A stretch of 64,000 bases of DNA from Rhexocercosporidium sp. MPI-PUGE-AT-0058. Its lineage: Eukaryota; Ascomycota; Leotiomycetes; Helotiales. Made by a program: the position numbers and the translations under genes. Below the pieces are notes generated by a model. It had not been told where the DNA came from and did not search any database. It worked only from the letters and a program-made list of their open reading frames with translations. Each line of letters begins with the position of its first letter. Position 1 is the first letter of the stretch. Of this stretch, positions 1-11,040 are shown in pieces. The DNA is taken from NCBI GenBank assembly GCA_020746875.1, contig JAGTJL010000012.1, positions 1,364,001 to 1,428,000 of the forward strand, read 5' to 3'.

Positions 1-3000
1 CAGTCATTGTGAAGAGAGATGTTTGAGGAATATATACGAATGTTGAAAGATATCGGAGGAATTATGGATTCATCCTTCGATGGGTCTGAGTGAGATCATA
101 TACCGTACCTCCTCCTGCAGCTTTATTTTCATCGGCGCAGCGAATTACTCTTTGGGGGGGGAGAGGCGAGGTATCCCCGCTTAGTCTCGCTAGTTGGCCC
201 TCAGCCTTGAGGCGCTAAAGCAGTTGTTAGGGCTGCCGGGAGCTTGATCATCGCTTCTCCATGTTTTGCGAGGACTTTAATTCTCGAGAGGGGGATGGAC
301 CGGTCACTATCACTAGGGAATGCCAATCCGCGTCTTGCTGGCGCAGATGCTGAAATTTCACCACGGAGATTCTCCGAATCACCTGAACTAGACAACTACT
401 GGATGGACCACACGAACATCGAAGGGCGTTGGATATGTAACGCTGTTCTATCCAATCTAGTTTCGACCAAACCTGCAGTCCTCATTCGAAGCAGTCCTGC
501 CAGGCGCAGCATTTCCTACTATACCGGCGTGTCTCTGCAGGGTTAGCCATCGGTAGATCCTGAGCACAAGGCTTCAGCCCGGCGAGTAAGAGCCATTGAG
601 TACCAGAAAGTGCGGTAGTGAACTCCGTATCATCTCAGAACTAACATCGTCAGGCACGGGCATGCATCCTGTGGGCAGGGGAAGACCTCATCAGTGACCA
701 GGCACGTTTAGCAATTAGTACAACGGTAGACCGGGATTATGTCTTCCCCGTATTTCCGAAATAGAGTCAGACTCTAGATAGATGCATCTGGTGGCACTTG
801 GAGCGGGAGAGGCGTAGTTCTTGGGTGAGGCATACTTCTTTCTCACTTGCGGGGTGCAGTCAGCAAAGACGATCGCCGCCATGACGAGCAGGCAGGCAAG
901 ATTAATAATGATGGTTGCAATATGGGAAATAAGCGGTGTACACCAGATGTTTTCTCAAGGCTCCAGCTTGATGACTCGATATGACGGTGATGTAGTGGTT
1001 GTAGTATTATCAAACGGGGTGTTGCTAGTTTCCCGTAACTTTCTAGAAAAGTCATAGATTGAAATGCTAGATAGAGGCCGTGCTTCCAGGTCCGCCTGTT
1101 TTGTTTCGTGGCGTAGAGAGGGCTTGAAGGAAGGCCTATAATTTGTCGGCAGCCGAAAGCCGTGCCTGAACTGGGACCCCAAACAGCCTTGAACAGCCTC
1201 TCTGCTCTGCTTCCTCCTGACCCCCAAGCTCCTGCAATCCAATCCTCTGCCCTTGCAGGACTCTCGGATCGTACCTGAAGGCGTTCGCAGCGTGGCCACC
1301 CTGCTGTACCACCGAGATAATTTAATAGTCACCGAGGCGATATGAAACTTCCTTCTGCTGTAAGGATAACTTCTTCAATGCTGACGCATCCAGAGAGCAG
1401 AGCGGGGCTTAGGGCCTCTTTCAGCCTTGTGTGACAAGAGTCTGGGATTTCCAGAAGCCTGTGAAGAAGCAGGAAAGCCTGTTAGGATGATGATCGATTT
1501 ATTCTGAGTGCTGTCTGTAATTGAGTAGAGCACAGCGTCGGACTCTACTACGATCGACAGGCGTCTCCGAGTTCATCGGGATCCCGCCAAATCAAAAATC
1601 CAGAGCGCTGGGATTCTGTTGAATGGGGCCGCAGGGACCCAATTGATGGACCTCAGGGATCTCCAGACGAGCGGCACCCGTCCTTCTGCATGGTTATAAT
1701 TGGACGGGACATGGTGAATTTACGAGTAGTGCTGTAACGCCAGGATCGTTCCTTATTCCAGTAGAACCTGGAGGCCGCTTCTCCTTCTGAGGTCTGATGA
1801 TTGAAGATCATCTTGGACAACCATTTCCTTGGATCTCGTGGCTTCCTAGAGAGCAACAATTGGTACTCATTCCTTGAGCTACATTATTAATAAGCCCGCG
1901 GTGTGGCCGTGTTGCAGAAGCTTGGAGTATGAGTGTAGTTGAGTGAGAAGTTAGGGCTAAAGTTACTACAGGTCGATCCATGTATAAGCGTGTTTATGGA
2001 AAGACTTATGGTGGATGGACAAGATCGAGATATCAAACTCTATTGGTGTGCTCGTGATACGGCAACTTTCCGTACCTTCACTAAACCCCCCACAGATGCA
2101 GCAGTAGCTTGGAGACCGTTCAGAGCTCCGCGGCTTCGCGGGTAATGCCTATCTTGCCTTAAACTATCACTAGACCTCTCACCAACGCTGAGGCTTGCCT
2201 TCATGTAGAAATCCGGACTTCTCATCTCCAGACCTGCCTATGCCGAAAGAAGGCCTTGCTCTGAGAGGCTGGACGTGTTCTCGCTTAGTGTCCTACTCCG
2301 AACTCCGACTAACTGCTGGGATTTTGTTCCTCTGTACTCGAAGCCCCGGAGACAAGAGAAGAATATTGTAGGAATGGAAGGCAAATCACGGCATCATGGA
2401 TTATCACTGATGCTATTCACAGACTCGAGGGGGATCTTCTGCATGGCCACACATTATACTGAAGTTGTGCCTCTCGATCCTCAAGGCAGTGTGGCTTAGG
2501 CGAAACGTGATCCCATGGGCTGTTGATCAATGGAGGGCTCGATTTGGCTGCCTGATTGAGAGAAAGCCAGAAGGGAAGGCAAAATGGTCCCCAATTAATT
2601 GGGATTGCTAGTTATTTCATGCGTTCGACTCCCATGGATTTTCCGTGGAGGCTGTTCCGTATTTGTCGTGATCCATTCAAGTTGGACTCCGTATTTTGGA
2701 AGTCTCGCGGTTGACTTCCTAAGGGGATCTTAGTCCAGGTTCCAGGCCGCAGAAGTTCAGAACCGCCCCGAAGGACCTCGACAAGGCATGTCTTTGCGGC
2801 GTAGTGTCCAAAATTACTCTTCCAAGTACCGGCGCTGGTGACTCCCAAGCCGTAAGATACGATACCTGGAGATTAGCCCCGGCGATAGGATCTGAGAACG
2901 ATTCGGGATTGAATCATCGTCATCATCTAGTATCGTCGGTCGGCAGTGCATCTCCACATCATGTCAACGATAGGCCAAGAGAACGACGAAACCCTTCTCC

Positions 3001-3520
3001 CGTTTAACCTTAATGCTGGCTTCCACCTAGTCAACCCCTGCCCTGGTGAATGCCTGTCCCTAGAGCTCGGAAACTCTTCTCTTTCAAACGCTCAAGTACA
3101 GCTGTTTGGAAACACTGGTACAGATGCGCTCATATACCTCGACTTGTCTTTCTAGAGCCGTCACTTAAAAGCTCCACCGTCCGGATACACCAAATAAATT
3201 ATTTCACAGCACCCATTTGGGCAGGTCCATGCGTAAGAATTGAATCTCTTCATTTTGGAGAAGAGTCCCTAGAAGCTCTACGACGATGACCGTCATGCTA
3301 AATGTATGTCGTTCTTGAAGACCAAACGCAACGCCCCTTGTTGTAAAAACACCGGATCTCTGCCAACCGAGCTTTCTAGGCGTTGAAGCCGCAAGGTCTA
3401 TAGCGAGAAAGAAGAAGGGAAAAACCATGGCATCTCTCGCCCCTCATCGGCTAAAGCAAACTGGTATGTACTGTACTTCGCCAAAACACTCATTTTTCCC
3501 CTTTGATGGCACCTCACCCC
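1..3520. other. Gene-poor stretch, no supportable gene
   Basis: Six-frame reading gives only short open frames (up to about 125 codons) without recognisable domains, plausible splice chains or codon patterns like those of the real genes in this window. The stretch has ordinary base composition and no obvious tandem repeat. It may contain regulatory DNA, a non-coding transcript or decayed sequence, but nothing here supports a specific call. Confidence 0.6.
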
Positions 3521-4861
3521 TTATTCCTCTGCCCATCGCTTCTCTCGGACAGTCATCTCCTTTCCAGATGCTTGTCGAGTTCCCTCACTCTCCTCTCGCC
3601 AGCCCCAGTACTCACCTAGTCTGATCTCAGCATAAGATGCATAGTCAAAGTCAATTTGGGAGATGACAGCTTGGATCATGGCCCAGATTCCCCAGTAGAA
3701 GCCAGGGATTCCTCGGAAGACGTCCACCTCTGCAAAGAGACGAGCAGTCTCGGCTTGGAGTTCTTCCTCGGATTTGCTCTGGCCTAGGTGGGCAAAGTAG
3801 CTTCGGATGTATTCACGGATGAAATCCAAACGCTGTGACTTGGTGGGCAGCAGATCGTGGTCACAGTCGAACCCACCCCATTCTGCAAAGTGATTCGCAA
3901 TATCGAAGGCAGCCGGTGAGGGAGTGGCGTACTCGTAGTCGATGAAGCTGACTACCTTTGGCGCATCTGGGGCTGTCGTTGCAGATTCTGGCTGTATGAT
4001 CACATTGCCGCTAAGTAAGTCACAGTGAGCAAAGACATGCTGGAGAATGGTTAGTATCATCTGAGTATTGAACAAGGTAGGAATCCTTACGCTGTTCTCT
4101 CCTAGACCCGGCCGGTTGCTGAATTCTGCAACCAAACGAGTCAATTCCTTCTGAAGGTTTGCTTGCCGGGTCTTCTCAGCTTCTGAGCTATTGGGAAGAG
4201 CGTAAATCCACTTCTGCATCACCGTCCACACATTGGGGGCAGGCTTTCCTGGAGCAACATTATCAATCGCTACCTGTAGAGCTGGATCCTTCTTGCTAGG
4301 CGTTGGTGCCGCCATATCAAACTTCTCGCTGCCATATATTTCCTCCGCCAAAGGCTGTCGTGGTGTAGAAATACAAGGTACGACTGCGTGCCATTCTGCC
4401 AACCTCTTCGCAACTGCCCGCCAGATCTCTTGCTTTCTCAAGTCTGCCGGAGATGTGACCGATCCGCGGATAAAACGGTATAGCATTCCGTTGCTGAATC
4501 GAGCCAGCAGTTCCGGGGCGAGGTTGTGTTGCATGAGGAGTTCGTGGTTTTGGGTTTCTCTCTCTCGGTCGATGATGAGATCTGTGCCTTCTCCGTATGC
4601 TCTTAGCAGAATTGCCTCCGCATCAATCTCCTCTTCTGACATTCCATCCTTCTTGTTCACAACCTTCAGTAATGTGTTTGTAATCCCATCCGTGAATCTG
4701 ACGAACTCAATCTTCCCATCTTCCCATCCTGGACGGAGCGTTAGGATAAGGCGGAGGGCTGAAGTCTGTGATTCGGTTGGATTGTATGCAAGAGGTATGA
4801 ATCGGACCTTCTCTTTCCCATCCCTAGAAGGAGTTGATGGGTTGGTGGTGGTTGTTGACAT
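3521..4861 (-). CDS. Ethanolamine kinase (choline/ethanolamine kinase family)
   Basis: This is a cytosolic kinase that phosphorylates ethanolamine with ATP, the first step of the CDP-ethanolamine route to phosphatidylethanolamine. The Brenner-type catalytic motif HCDLLSGN lies at about residues 262-269 and the metal-binding FIDYEYA motif near residue 289. The HCDLL form fits ethanolamine kinases better than the HNDL form of choline kinases. The open frame runs through an intron at 4040-4090 (51 nt, GTAAGG...TACTAAC...CAG). Splicing joins GLGENS to HVFAHCD, as the family alignment requires, and gives 429 residues. The CDS is complement(join(3521..4039,4091..4861)). The start is the first Met, followed by a Thr/Ser-rich leader. 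Because the intron is a multiple of three without a stop, an unspliced mRNA would still encode a longer protein. Confidence 0.94.
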   Translation of the reverse strand: MSTTTTNPSTPSRDGKEKVRFIPLAYNPTESQTSALRLILTLRPGWEDGKIEFVRFTDGITNTLLKVVNKKDGMSEEEIDAEAILLRAYGEGTDLIIDRERETQNHELLMQHNLAPELLARFSNGMLYRFIRGSVTSPADLRKQEIWRAVAKRLAEWHAVVPCISTPRQPLAEEIYGSEKFDMAAPTPSKKDPALQVAIDNVAPGKPAPNVWTVMQKWIYALPNSSEAEKTRQANLQKELTRLVAEFSNRPGLGENSVRIPTLFNTQMILTILQHVFAHCDLLSGNVIIQPESATTAPDAPKVVSFIDYEYATPSPAAFDIANHFAEWGGFDCDHDLLPTKSQRLDFIREYIRSYFAHLGQSKSEEELQAETARLFAEVDVFRGIPGFYWGIWAMIQAVISQIDFDYASYAEIRLGEYWGWREESEGTRQASGKEMTVREKRWAEE

Positions 4862-6232
4862 GGCCGCGCGTTATTTTTGGTACTGCGAAAGTGTCGGTGA
4901 GGGTAGAGTATCTGCATCTTGTTAGCAGATTCTGTGGCAGGATCATCGAGTGCTCACCTTGAGGCTCACTTCGAAAGCTGGACTCCTAGGATGCTTTTGG
5001 AAGGCCTCGTTGTTCTCCAGACAAGAGTCGAGAGCTATGTTGAACTCAGGGCTTCGGCGACGTCATAAACCCTCGAATCCTAGCAACTCGTCCACAGCTC
5101 AGGAATTGGGTCTTGAACAGGTAGATGTGAAGTCGCAGAGATATCTCAGAGCAGTGCGAGACTTGTGTAAAGGAATCCAAGTTCGTTGTGGGGGAGTGGG
5201 GGTTTTTTGGTGAATGGTTATTCTTTCAATGAGGAATCGCACTCAAAATATTATCGCCACCGACACGGGGCTTGCTGCGGGTCGTACCCTTGTTCAGGCA
5301 GATGATCTCGTGGTCAACGTCGCTCTGCAGGACCCAGGGAACACAACAGCAAGTGGGATAGAAGGCTGGAGGGAGGCTTGAAGGTGTACCATGTATGGAT
5401 AGTGGAATGTGAAGTCTGGTCTGGCTCTGTTTTGCTGTCTATGCCGAGATAGGTCTCGTGCCCATTTCCCATTCGTGGGTCTTGCTCAATTTGAGTTTAG
5501 TTCAGGGACTACCTGCAGGAATATTATTTACCAATTCGCATCAGATAAGTCTTCTTCAACTATCACAAGGAGAATATAATTAATTGTTTTGGGTAATTAT
5601 CCCGCTAAAGGTCAGGTCAGCAGCACATTCTAGGACACCGTATTGGAACCGATTTAGATCACGAATCTAGTATCACAAACGGAAAAGAATATTGAGATTT
5701 GGGAGTATCATTTCTATATCTTATCGAGGATCAATACATAAAGAAGACCGAAAGCAAATTTTCAGGGTTGGCCATAGCCATATGCAGGTACATCCGCCAA
5801 GGCAGAACACTTTTGACCCCCTCATAGCCCACCGTTCAGATGCAAGCTGAAAAACATTTAAAATACTCCCAAACATGTTCCTCATAGGGTGATGTTATAG
5901 CTAGTACGGCTGAATGCTATAGTCTCTTAGACGATACGGGCTCTTAACAACAATCGCGCGTCTGAGCCTGATCCAATTCCTCTTGAATCTAAAACCCCTT
6001 CTGCGCAAGCGAGATGTTGACCTTCGCACCACAATAACATCTGCTTCCCCTTTTAAGATAGAGGCTTGAAGCCTTGAAGCCTTGCCCAAAGTAAATTATA
6101 TGTTTGCATATTAGATCAAATTAATGTTCATTCAATACATTATGTATCTGTCAAAATCGTTCCTCCAACGCCAGCATGCAACAATCATGACCGAAGCATT
6201 TACGTAACTCATAAACCATAACATATGTCCTT
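4862..6232. other. Intergenic, upstream of ethanolamine kinase and downstream of the CFEM gene
   Basis: No convincing coding region is present. The proximal part (about 4870-5200) probably holds the kinase promoter and 5' leader. The rest is AT-richer sequence with scattered stops in all frames. I see no RNA gene or repeat. Confidence 0.5.
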
Positions 6233-7222
6233 TCAAAGCCATGTACAAAGCACAACCAGCAGAACAGTCAGTCCAAGCCAGTTCCCAGCCGACACACTTG
6301 CTGCCCCATTCGTATCCTTGAACGGAGAACTGTTCGTCGCATCCGGATTCGGGGCTTTGGAGGTCCTCCTCAGAGCCGTATCACTCGAGCTAGTCATCGC
6401 AGCAGCGACACTAGTTGTGGTGAAGCCTGTAGTTTTAGATGATCCTGCAGATCCCGAGGTCGAAGAGGAGCTTGAGTCTTCTCCCGAAGCGGTCGTTGTT
6501 TCTGTGAAGGTAGATTTTTCTGTGGTGGTGCTGCCCCTCGAGTCTGTGGTCATGTATGTGCTGATAGCGCCTGGTTGTGTCGTCGTACTGGTGTACGTCG
6601 AGCCCTCACTGTTTGTTCCTACAATAACAACGGGAATGACGCCAGTAAAGCCTCCATTTGTCGAACTCCCAGTAGTGATAGATGTGAGGGTCGAAGTTGG
6701 TCCGGTAACAGTGGTTGTGCTCCCAATTGTTACAGGATATATCTGATAGTACGTTGAACCAGACCGAGTCGTGGTGGCCGTCACTGTTGAGACAGAGAGT
6801 AATGGCGCGTAAACTATCGTCGTAGCTCCTGCTCCTCCATTCGCAGAACTCCCACCCATTGTTACTGTTGTAGTAACCTGTGTGGCCAGGCTGCTGGCAG
6901 CATTCTCGGCAGTCCTAAGCGCAGACGCCGGAATTGGGGAGCCTGCAATCATACACGCGAATTGCAGAGGCGTCAAGAGGAGGTTTGTGTCCAAGTTGTT
7001 GTCGCAATTGCTATGCATACATGTAACCACATCGGGAAGAAAATTCCCAGATGAAGCTCGACAAATGCATCCAATGTCCGTGATATCGCAGTTCGTGTCA
7101 GGGGATTGATCTATGCAATCTTGAACACATTGAGGAAGGTCGTCGACGAATTGAGCTTGAGCGAGAGGGATTGAGAAGATATTGAGAGCAAAGAAAGCTC
7201 CGAGGTGATTGAATGACAGCAT
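6233..7222 (-). CDS. CFEM-domain, GPI-anchored cell-surface protein
   Basis: This is a secreted fungal surface protein of 329 residues in one exon. The start is the internal Met at 7222 rather than the in-frame Met at 7270, because it directly precedes a clean signal peptide (MLSFNHLGAFF...PLAQA). Residues about 20-85 form a CFEM domain with all eight cysteines: QCVQDC, a C at TNC, the GCIC pair, VTC, SNC and FAC. An Asp-containing loop (DITDIGC) sits where CFEM proteins that bind haem place their ligand. A long Ser/Thr/Gly-rich region follows, and the C-terminus is a hydrophobic tail (NWLGLTVLLVVLCTWL) typical of GPI attachment. Family members act in haem/iron capture, wall stability or host interaction; which applies here cannot be told from sequence. 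Confidence 0.9.
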   Translation of the reverse strand: MLSFNHLGAFFALNIFSIPLAQAQFVDDLPQCVQDCIDQSPDTNCDITDIGCICRASSGNFLPDVVTCMHSNCDNNLDTNLLLTPLQFACMIAGSPIPASALRTAENAASSLATQVTTTVTMGGSSANGGAGATTIVYAPLLSVSTVTATTTRSGSTYYQIYPVTIGSTTTVTGPTSTLTSITTGSSTNGGFTGVIPVVIVGTNSEGSTYTSTTTQPGAISTYMTTDSRGSTTTEKSTFTETTTASGEDSSSSSTSGSAGSSKTTGFTTTSVAAAMTSSSDTALRRTSKAPNPDATNSSPFKDTNGAASVSAGNWLGLTVLLVVLCTWL

Positions 7223-7971
7223 TTTCGCTTTTGACTGCGGGGCTGCCCAGATCCTGACTTCGAATGTCACAAAGTGTCCTTAACAACGAGGTGCTCCTAT
7301 TGCAAATATCCTCAATTCGATGTTTGCTGCTATTGTTGGATCATATCTCCGTGAGATTCGTCCAATGTTCCTGTGGCTGGTGAATATAGGAAGATATCTC
7401 GATCAATATGAGGTGACATCTTGCCAGGCAATTGCCCCCCAACCCATGTCGTGGCGAACTCCCAGCTGTCCCATGAGAATGGAGAAAGCGGCATCTGATT
7501 CCTTGTTTTCCATCCATTTCTTGGTAGTGGGGGTAGATCCGTCCGGACCCTGGAACACCTTTGTGATTGGATTGGACCAAGGAGAAATGTGGCTGAAACT
7601 AGAAGTGCACCGCCACACATTGGATGCTGGCTGGTGCTGGCAGCCTGCAGGATCGCATTTCTGTTGGATTTGTATTGGCTTGCTGGCTCTTGAACGGCCG
7701 TGGCGATTATCCTCCAGTTCGTGGCTGGTGGTGGTTGGCTGATGACATAGCATTTCATTACCGATGTTACTTGATATACGAACTTTTGAGAGGACTCTAC
7801 TCATGAAGTAGGCTAAAAAAGTCGTTCGTGGTTGTAGATCTACATGATAAGAGCAACATGCCCGACAGTATCTCGTATTCAAGGTTGGAATCAAGAAGAT
7901 GTTCACGAATTCGATGGTTGATGAAAAGCACCAAGCGTAGACAACAACAAAGCATCAAGTCTCCACTCCAA
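7223..7971. other. Intergenic between the CFEM and GNAT genes
   Basis: Several overlapping frames of 140-167 codons on the minus strand cross this stretch, but none shows a domain or joins the neighbours by splicing. It most likely holds the CFEM promoter and the 3' end of the acetyltransferase transcript. Confidence 0.45.
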
Positions 7972-8697
7972 TCACCTCGCCGGCTTTGGGGTGTACTTCA
8001 TAAGAACCAATATTCTCGGACTTCCAACAAACATAGGCTCCTGAGAGATTGCCTCGAACCCACACTTCGAATATAAGGCTTTGGCCGGTGGATTATCATC
8101 ATCCACCACTATACTTGCAACAAAGCTCATTCTGGTCTTTCTTGCTTCTTCAGAGCCGTACTCCAGAGACTTTTGGAGCAGTGCTTTAGCAATGCCTTGT
8201 CCGCGGGCCTCGGGGAGTGTGAACATTCCGTCGATACGCAAGTGATATTCCGGAAGTGGTTCATCTTTATCGCTTCGGGTCGTTTCCCATGGATTTGCTG
8301 ATGGAGGCGATCTGGAAAAGGAATCAGAGTCATGGAAACACAAGTAAGGTTAAATGTACTCTTCGAAATGATCAAAGAGAATGGGATGCTCGAGAGACTT
8401 CTCCTAAACCCAGTTGGAAAGGAAAGAAACGTACTCCTCCGCGGTACAAGGGAGTGGGCCGATAGTGGTCAAGGTACAGACTATACGATCGGACTGCATG
8501 GCAACGAAAGTAGTAGCCTCTGGATTTGCCAATCTGCCATACCAAACATCGTCGGTAAATGCGATTTCTCTTGCGTACGTCGAGCCAAAGCATTCCGGGG
8601 CCGTTTTCAACGAGTATAAGCGGAAGTTTTTGTACTGCTCCACGTACAAACGAATGCTGGCATCGTCATGTGGAATCTGGATGATCTCGAAGGCCAT
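7972..8697 (-). CDS. GNAT-family N-acetyltransferase
   Basis: This is a 200-residue acetyl-CoA-dependent acetyltransferase in two exons, complement(join(7972..8311,8435..8697)). The 123-nt intron begins GTACGT and ends TTTTCCAG; joining GCG GAG GA to A TCG keeps frame. The N-terminal exon (MAFEIIQIPHDD...) carries the substrate-side half. The second exon carries the acetyl-CoA pyrophosphate loop LPEARGQGIAKALL, the core of GNAT motif A, and the motif B region DNPPAKALYSKCGF. The protein ends with a short basic tail. Substrate is unknown. The length and single domain fit small-molecule or peptide acetylating members. It is convergent with the CorA-like gene only in the sense that its start lies about 430 nt from that gene's start (divergent pair). 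Confidence 0.85.
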
Positions 8698-9123
8698 ATT
8701 GCTAGAAGTGGAAGGAGGGTGACACGAGAGTCTCTTCTAGTCGCACTTGCTCACGAGGAGTAGGGGAGTGAAACAAGACTAAAAACCACAGATGAACACA
8801 AGATCATGCGATGGAAGAGAAACAACATTGAGATAGAGGGGAAAGAAGAAAAGGTGGAGGTATTTGTGCCATCTGATGTAGCTCTTGTGACTCAAAGGAT
8901 CTGGAGATAGGCGAAGGGACTGAATCATCGCGGCCGTCCCCCGTATATCGCCTAGAATTGGCGAGCTCTCAGTGGTCACAGCTCCGCCCGCCCCATGTCT
9001 CACAGGCCTCAGCCGCGCAGCCTTGCACTGCACATGGCGCTTCCAACAGGAGGGAGAGAGTGAATACTGCGACAGCTTCCAACATGATGCTGATTCCTTC
9101 ACTCTTCTCGCGCATCTCTTGCG
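8698..9123. promoter_or_regulatory. Shared divergent promoter region (GNAT gene / CorA-like gene)
   Basis: This 426-nt interval separates two start codons on opposite strands, so it must hold both promoters and 5' leaders. I see no clear TATA box or binding site that I can name with confidence. Confidence 0.4.
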
Positions 9124-11040
9124 ATGGCATCTTCGCATACAACCATCACTATGGATAACAACGGACAATTCGCAGACTTCGATGAGGAGCTTACCTTCAA
9201 CGACAGCGAGAGCCGCGCTGGTCGCGGAACAACACGCAACTTTGTCGTGCAGTTTGGGGAGGAGGGTGCTGAAATTGCCTTCAATTACGAGGCAGATGGT
9301 ATTGCACTTCTATTGAAAACTCCGGCTCCGGTAGAGCGGCCTGTCAGATGGATGTAAGTGATTTCGCTCCTCAGTCCAGCTCAAATGCTAACGGGGCTTG
9401 CAACAGCAACATCTGGGGCCCTCACCAGCAAAAGGAAATCGTCACTCTGCTTGGAAAGCACTATAAATTCTCCCCGAGACTTCTCGCCATCATTGGTTCC
9501 GATCCACCCGAATCGAAATCCCAGCAGACCAAGCCGGTTGGAAGGTTCAAGGCCAAACTGTATAGGAAGGATGACATCGAGGTTGCGACTACCGGCAGGA
9601 GCTTTGATCTGCCTAGTTATCCTCGAAAGGCTGCGCATAATGATATTAGTCACTATGCCCTTGCGAGGCAGATGATAAACTATCAGTCCCATGATGTTGG
9701 AGCACAATGTGAGGATTTTGTGTGGTATGCTGGCGAGCTGGACGCTGATTATCTGTAGTTCTCTGCGTGGGAGCGAATTGGATTCACGAGCTGAAGCCTC
9801 TGACCAGTGAGGCTGACCCAGAAAAGGTGTCTGAAGGGAGACAGAAGCGTTTATATTCCTGGCTGGTCATATGCGATGACCGTGCGAAATCCCATGCATC
9901 TTTGATTAATTGCTTCTAACAATATACAGATACCGTGATATCCCTCCACGAGCATCCAGGGTATGTTGAGGACTCCGAGGACCTGAAAGCCATTCGTATG
10001 AATACATTGAGTGTCCTAAGCCAGTTATCGACACATGGCACTGCGGATCCTATCTCAATGCAGACGGTCCGGCAAGCGTTGAAGCTGGATCCTGCCCAGG
10101 GACATCCGGGACTTGAAGGAGCAAGCTTGTTGTTCTACTACCTATTTGATGATTGGCGAGCAGTGTACTCAACTGTTGCCATGTATCACAAACGGTTAGA
10201 TGAGCTGGTGTGTATTCCCATTTCTCCTGGCCTAAGAATATACGACTAACTAGTATCAGCAAGGTGCAATCCTGGATGAGGTGGTGTGTACATCTAAGCG
10301 CTCTTTTTAAAGGCCAACTACTAACAGTACTAGAATCGAAAAGCGAACTCTTCACCAAATATCCAAATCATCCCACGATTACATCTGCTCGGTCGCCAAA
10401 TCAGACAAAACCAGCACTTATATGAGGGCTACAAGAATCTCATCAAACGAGTCCTCGAACCTAAAACATCCATAAGCCATGGGACTGCCCCCTCTCGCAC
10501 ACCAACTGGCTTTAGTATCGGCCCAGGAAGCAGAGGTGTCTCACTGGCTCTGTCTGCTGCCCAACGCTTCGAGCGACTGAGTGATAGACTTGAGTTACTC
10601 ATCCTGAGTGAGACGAAGGAATTCCTAGCCGAGAAAGATGCTTTGGTATCAACCGTACGTACATCTCCCCTTCTTCGCTACCACCTCTAACACACATTCA
10701 GTACTTCAACATCAACGCCCAGAAGGACACCGAGGCTACCGCCCGCCTCACCCGCTCAGCCACACTTCTCGCCAAACTTTCGGTCCTCTTCCTCCCAGTC
10801 AGCTTAATGACCAGTTACTTCTCGGTTCAAATCAAAGATCTAGAAGGTGTCTACACCACAAAAGACTATTGGTACTCTTTCGCCGTCCTCATGAGCATCT
10901 CTTTCCTCTTCCTCTTCTTCTTCAGCAGGCTGCTTATGTACGTCACTGAGACTTTGGATGCGTGGGTTAAGAAGGCTTCAAAGTCTGGTATGCATTACAT
11001 GGCTAAGAAATTGCGGAAGAGGGATCAGAAGAAATCGTAG
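9124..11040 (+). CDS. Fungal CorA-like Mg2+ channel family protein, seven exons
   Basis: The model is join(9124..9353,9407..9708,9759..9881,9930..10207,10260..10283,10334..10654,10702..11040), 538 residues. All six introns are 47-53 nt with GT..AG ends, and frame holds throughout. Exon 5 is only about 24 nt; its donor could be three bases earlier. The soluble N-terminal part contains landmarks of the family such as LCVGANWIHEL, and LYEGYKNLIKRVL before the membrane part. The last exon starts at residue 427 with YFNINAQKDTEATARLTRS, followed by two membrane helices at about 444-468 and 482-505 and a Lys/Arg-rich tail facing the cytosol. The GMN signature that closes helix 1 in true CorA channels is absent (MTSYFS is found instead), so Mg2+ transport is an inference from family only. 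Confidence 0.9.

Noticed and set aside
4233..4925. 230-codon plus-strand frame over the ethanolamine kinase
   Set aside because: Antisense shadow of a gene with clear kinase motifs; its residues mirror the kinase codons.
6225..6746. 173-codon Val-rich plus-strand frame
   Set aside because: Antisense of the Thr/Ser-rich part of the CFEM gene.
7403..7906. 167-codon minus-strand frame between the CFEM and GNAT genes
   Set aside because: Overlaps three other frames in the same 500 bases, has no recognisable motif and no link to neighbouring exons.
9709..9758. Apparent frameshift in the CorA-like gene, where the frame stops at DADYL
   Set aside because: A normal 50-nt intron (GTGAGG...CTGTAG, with CTGATT branch site) removes the segment and restores frame, so no mutation is needed.
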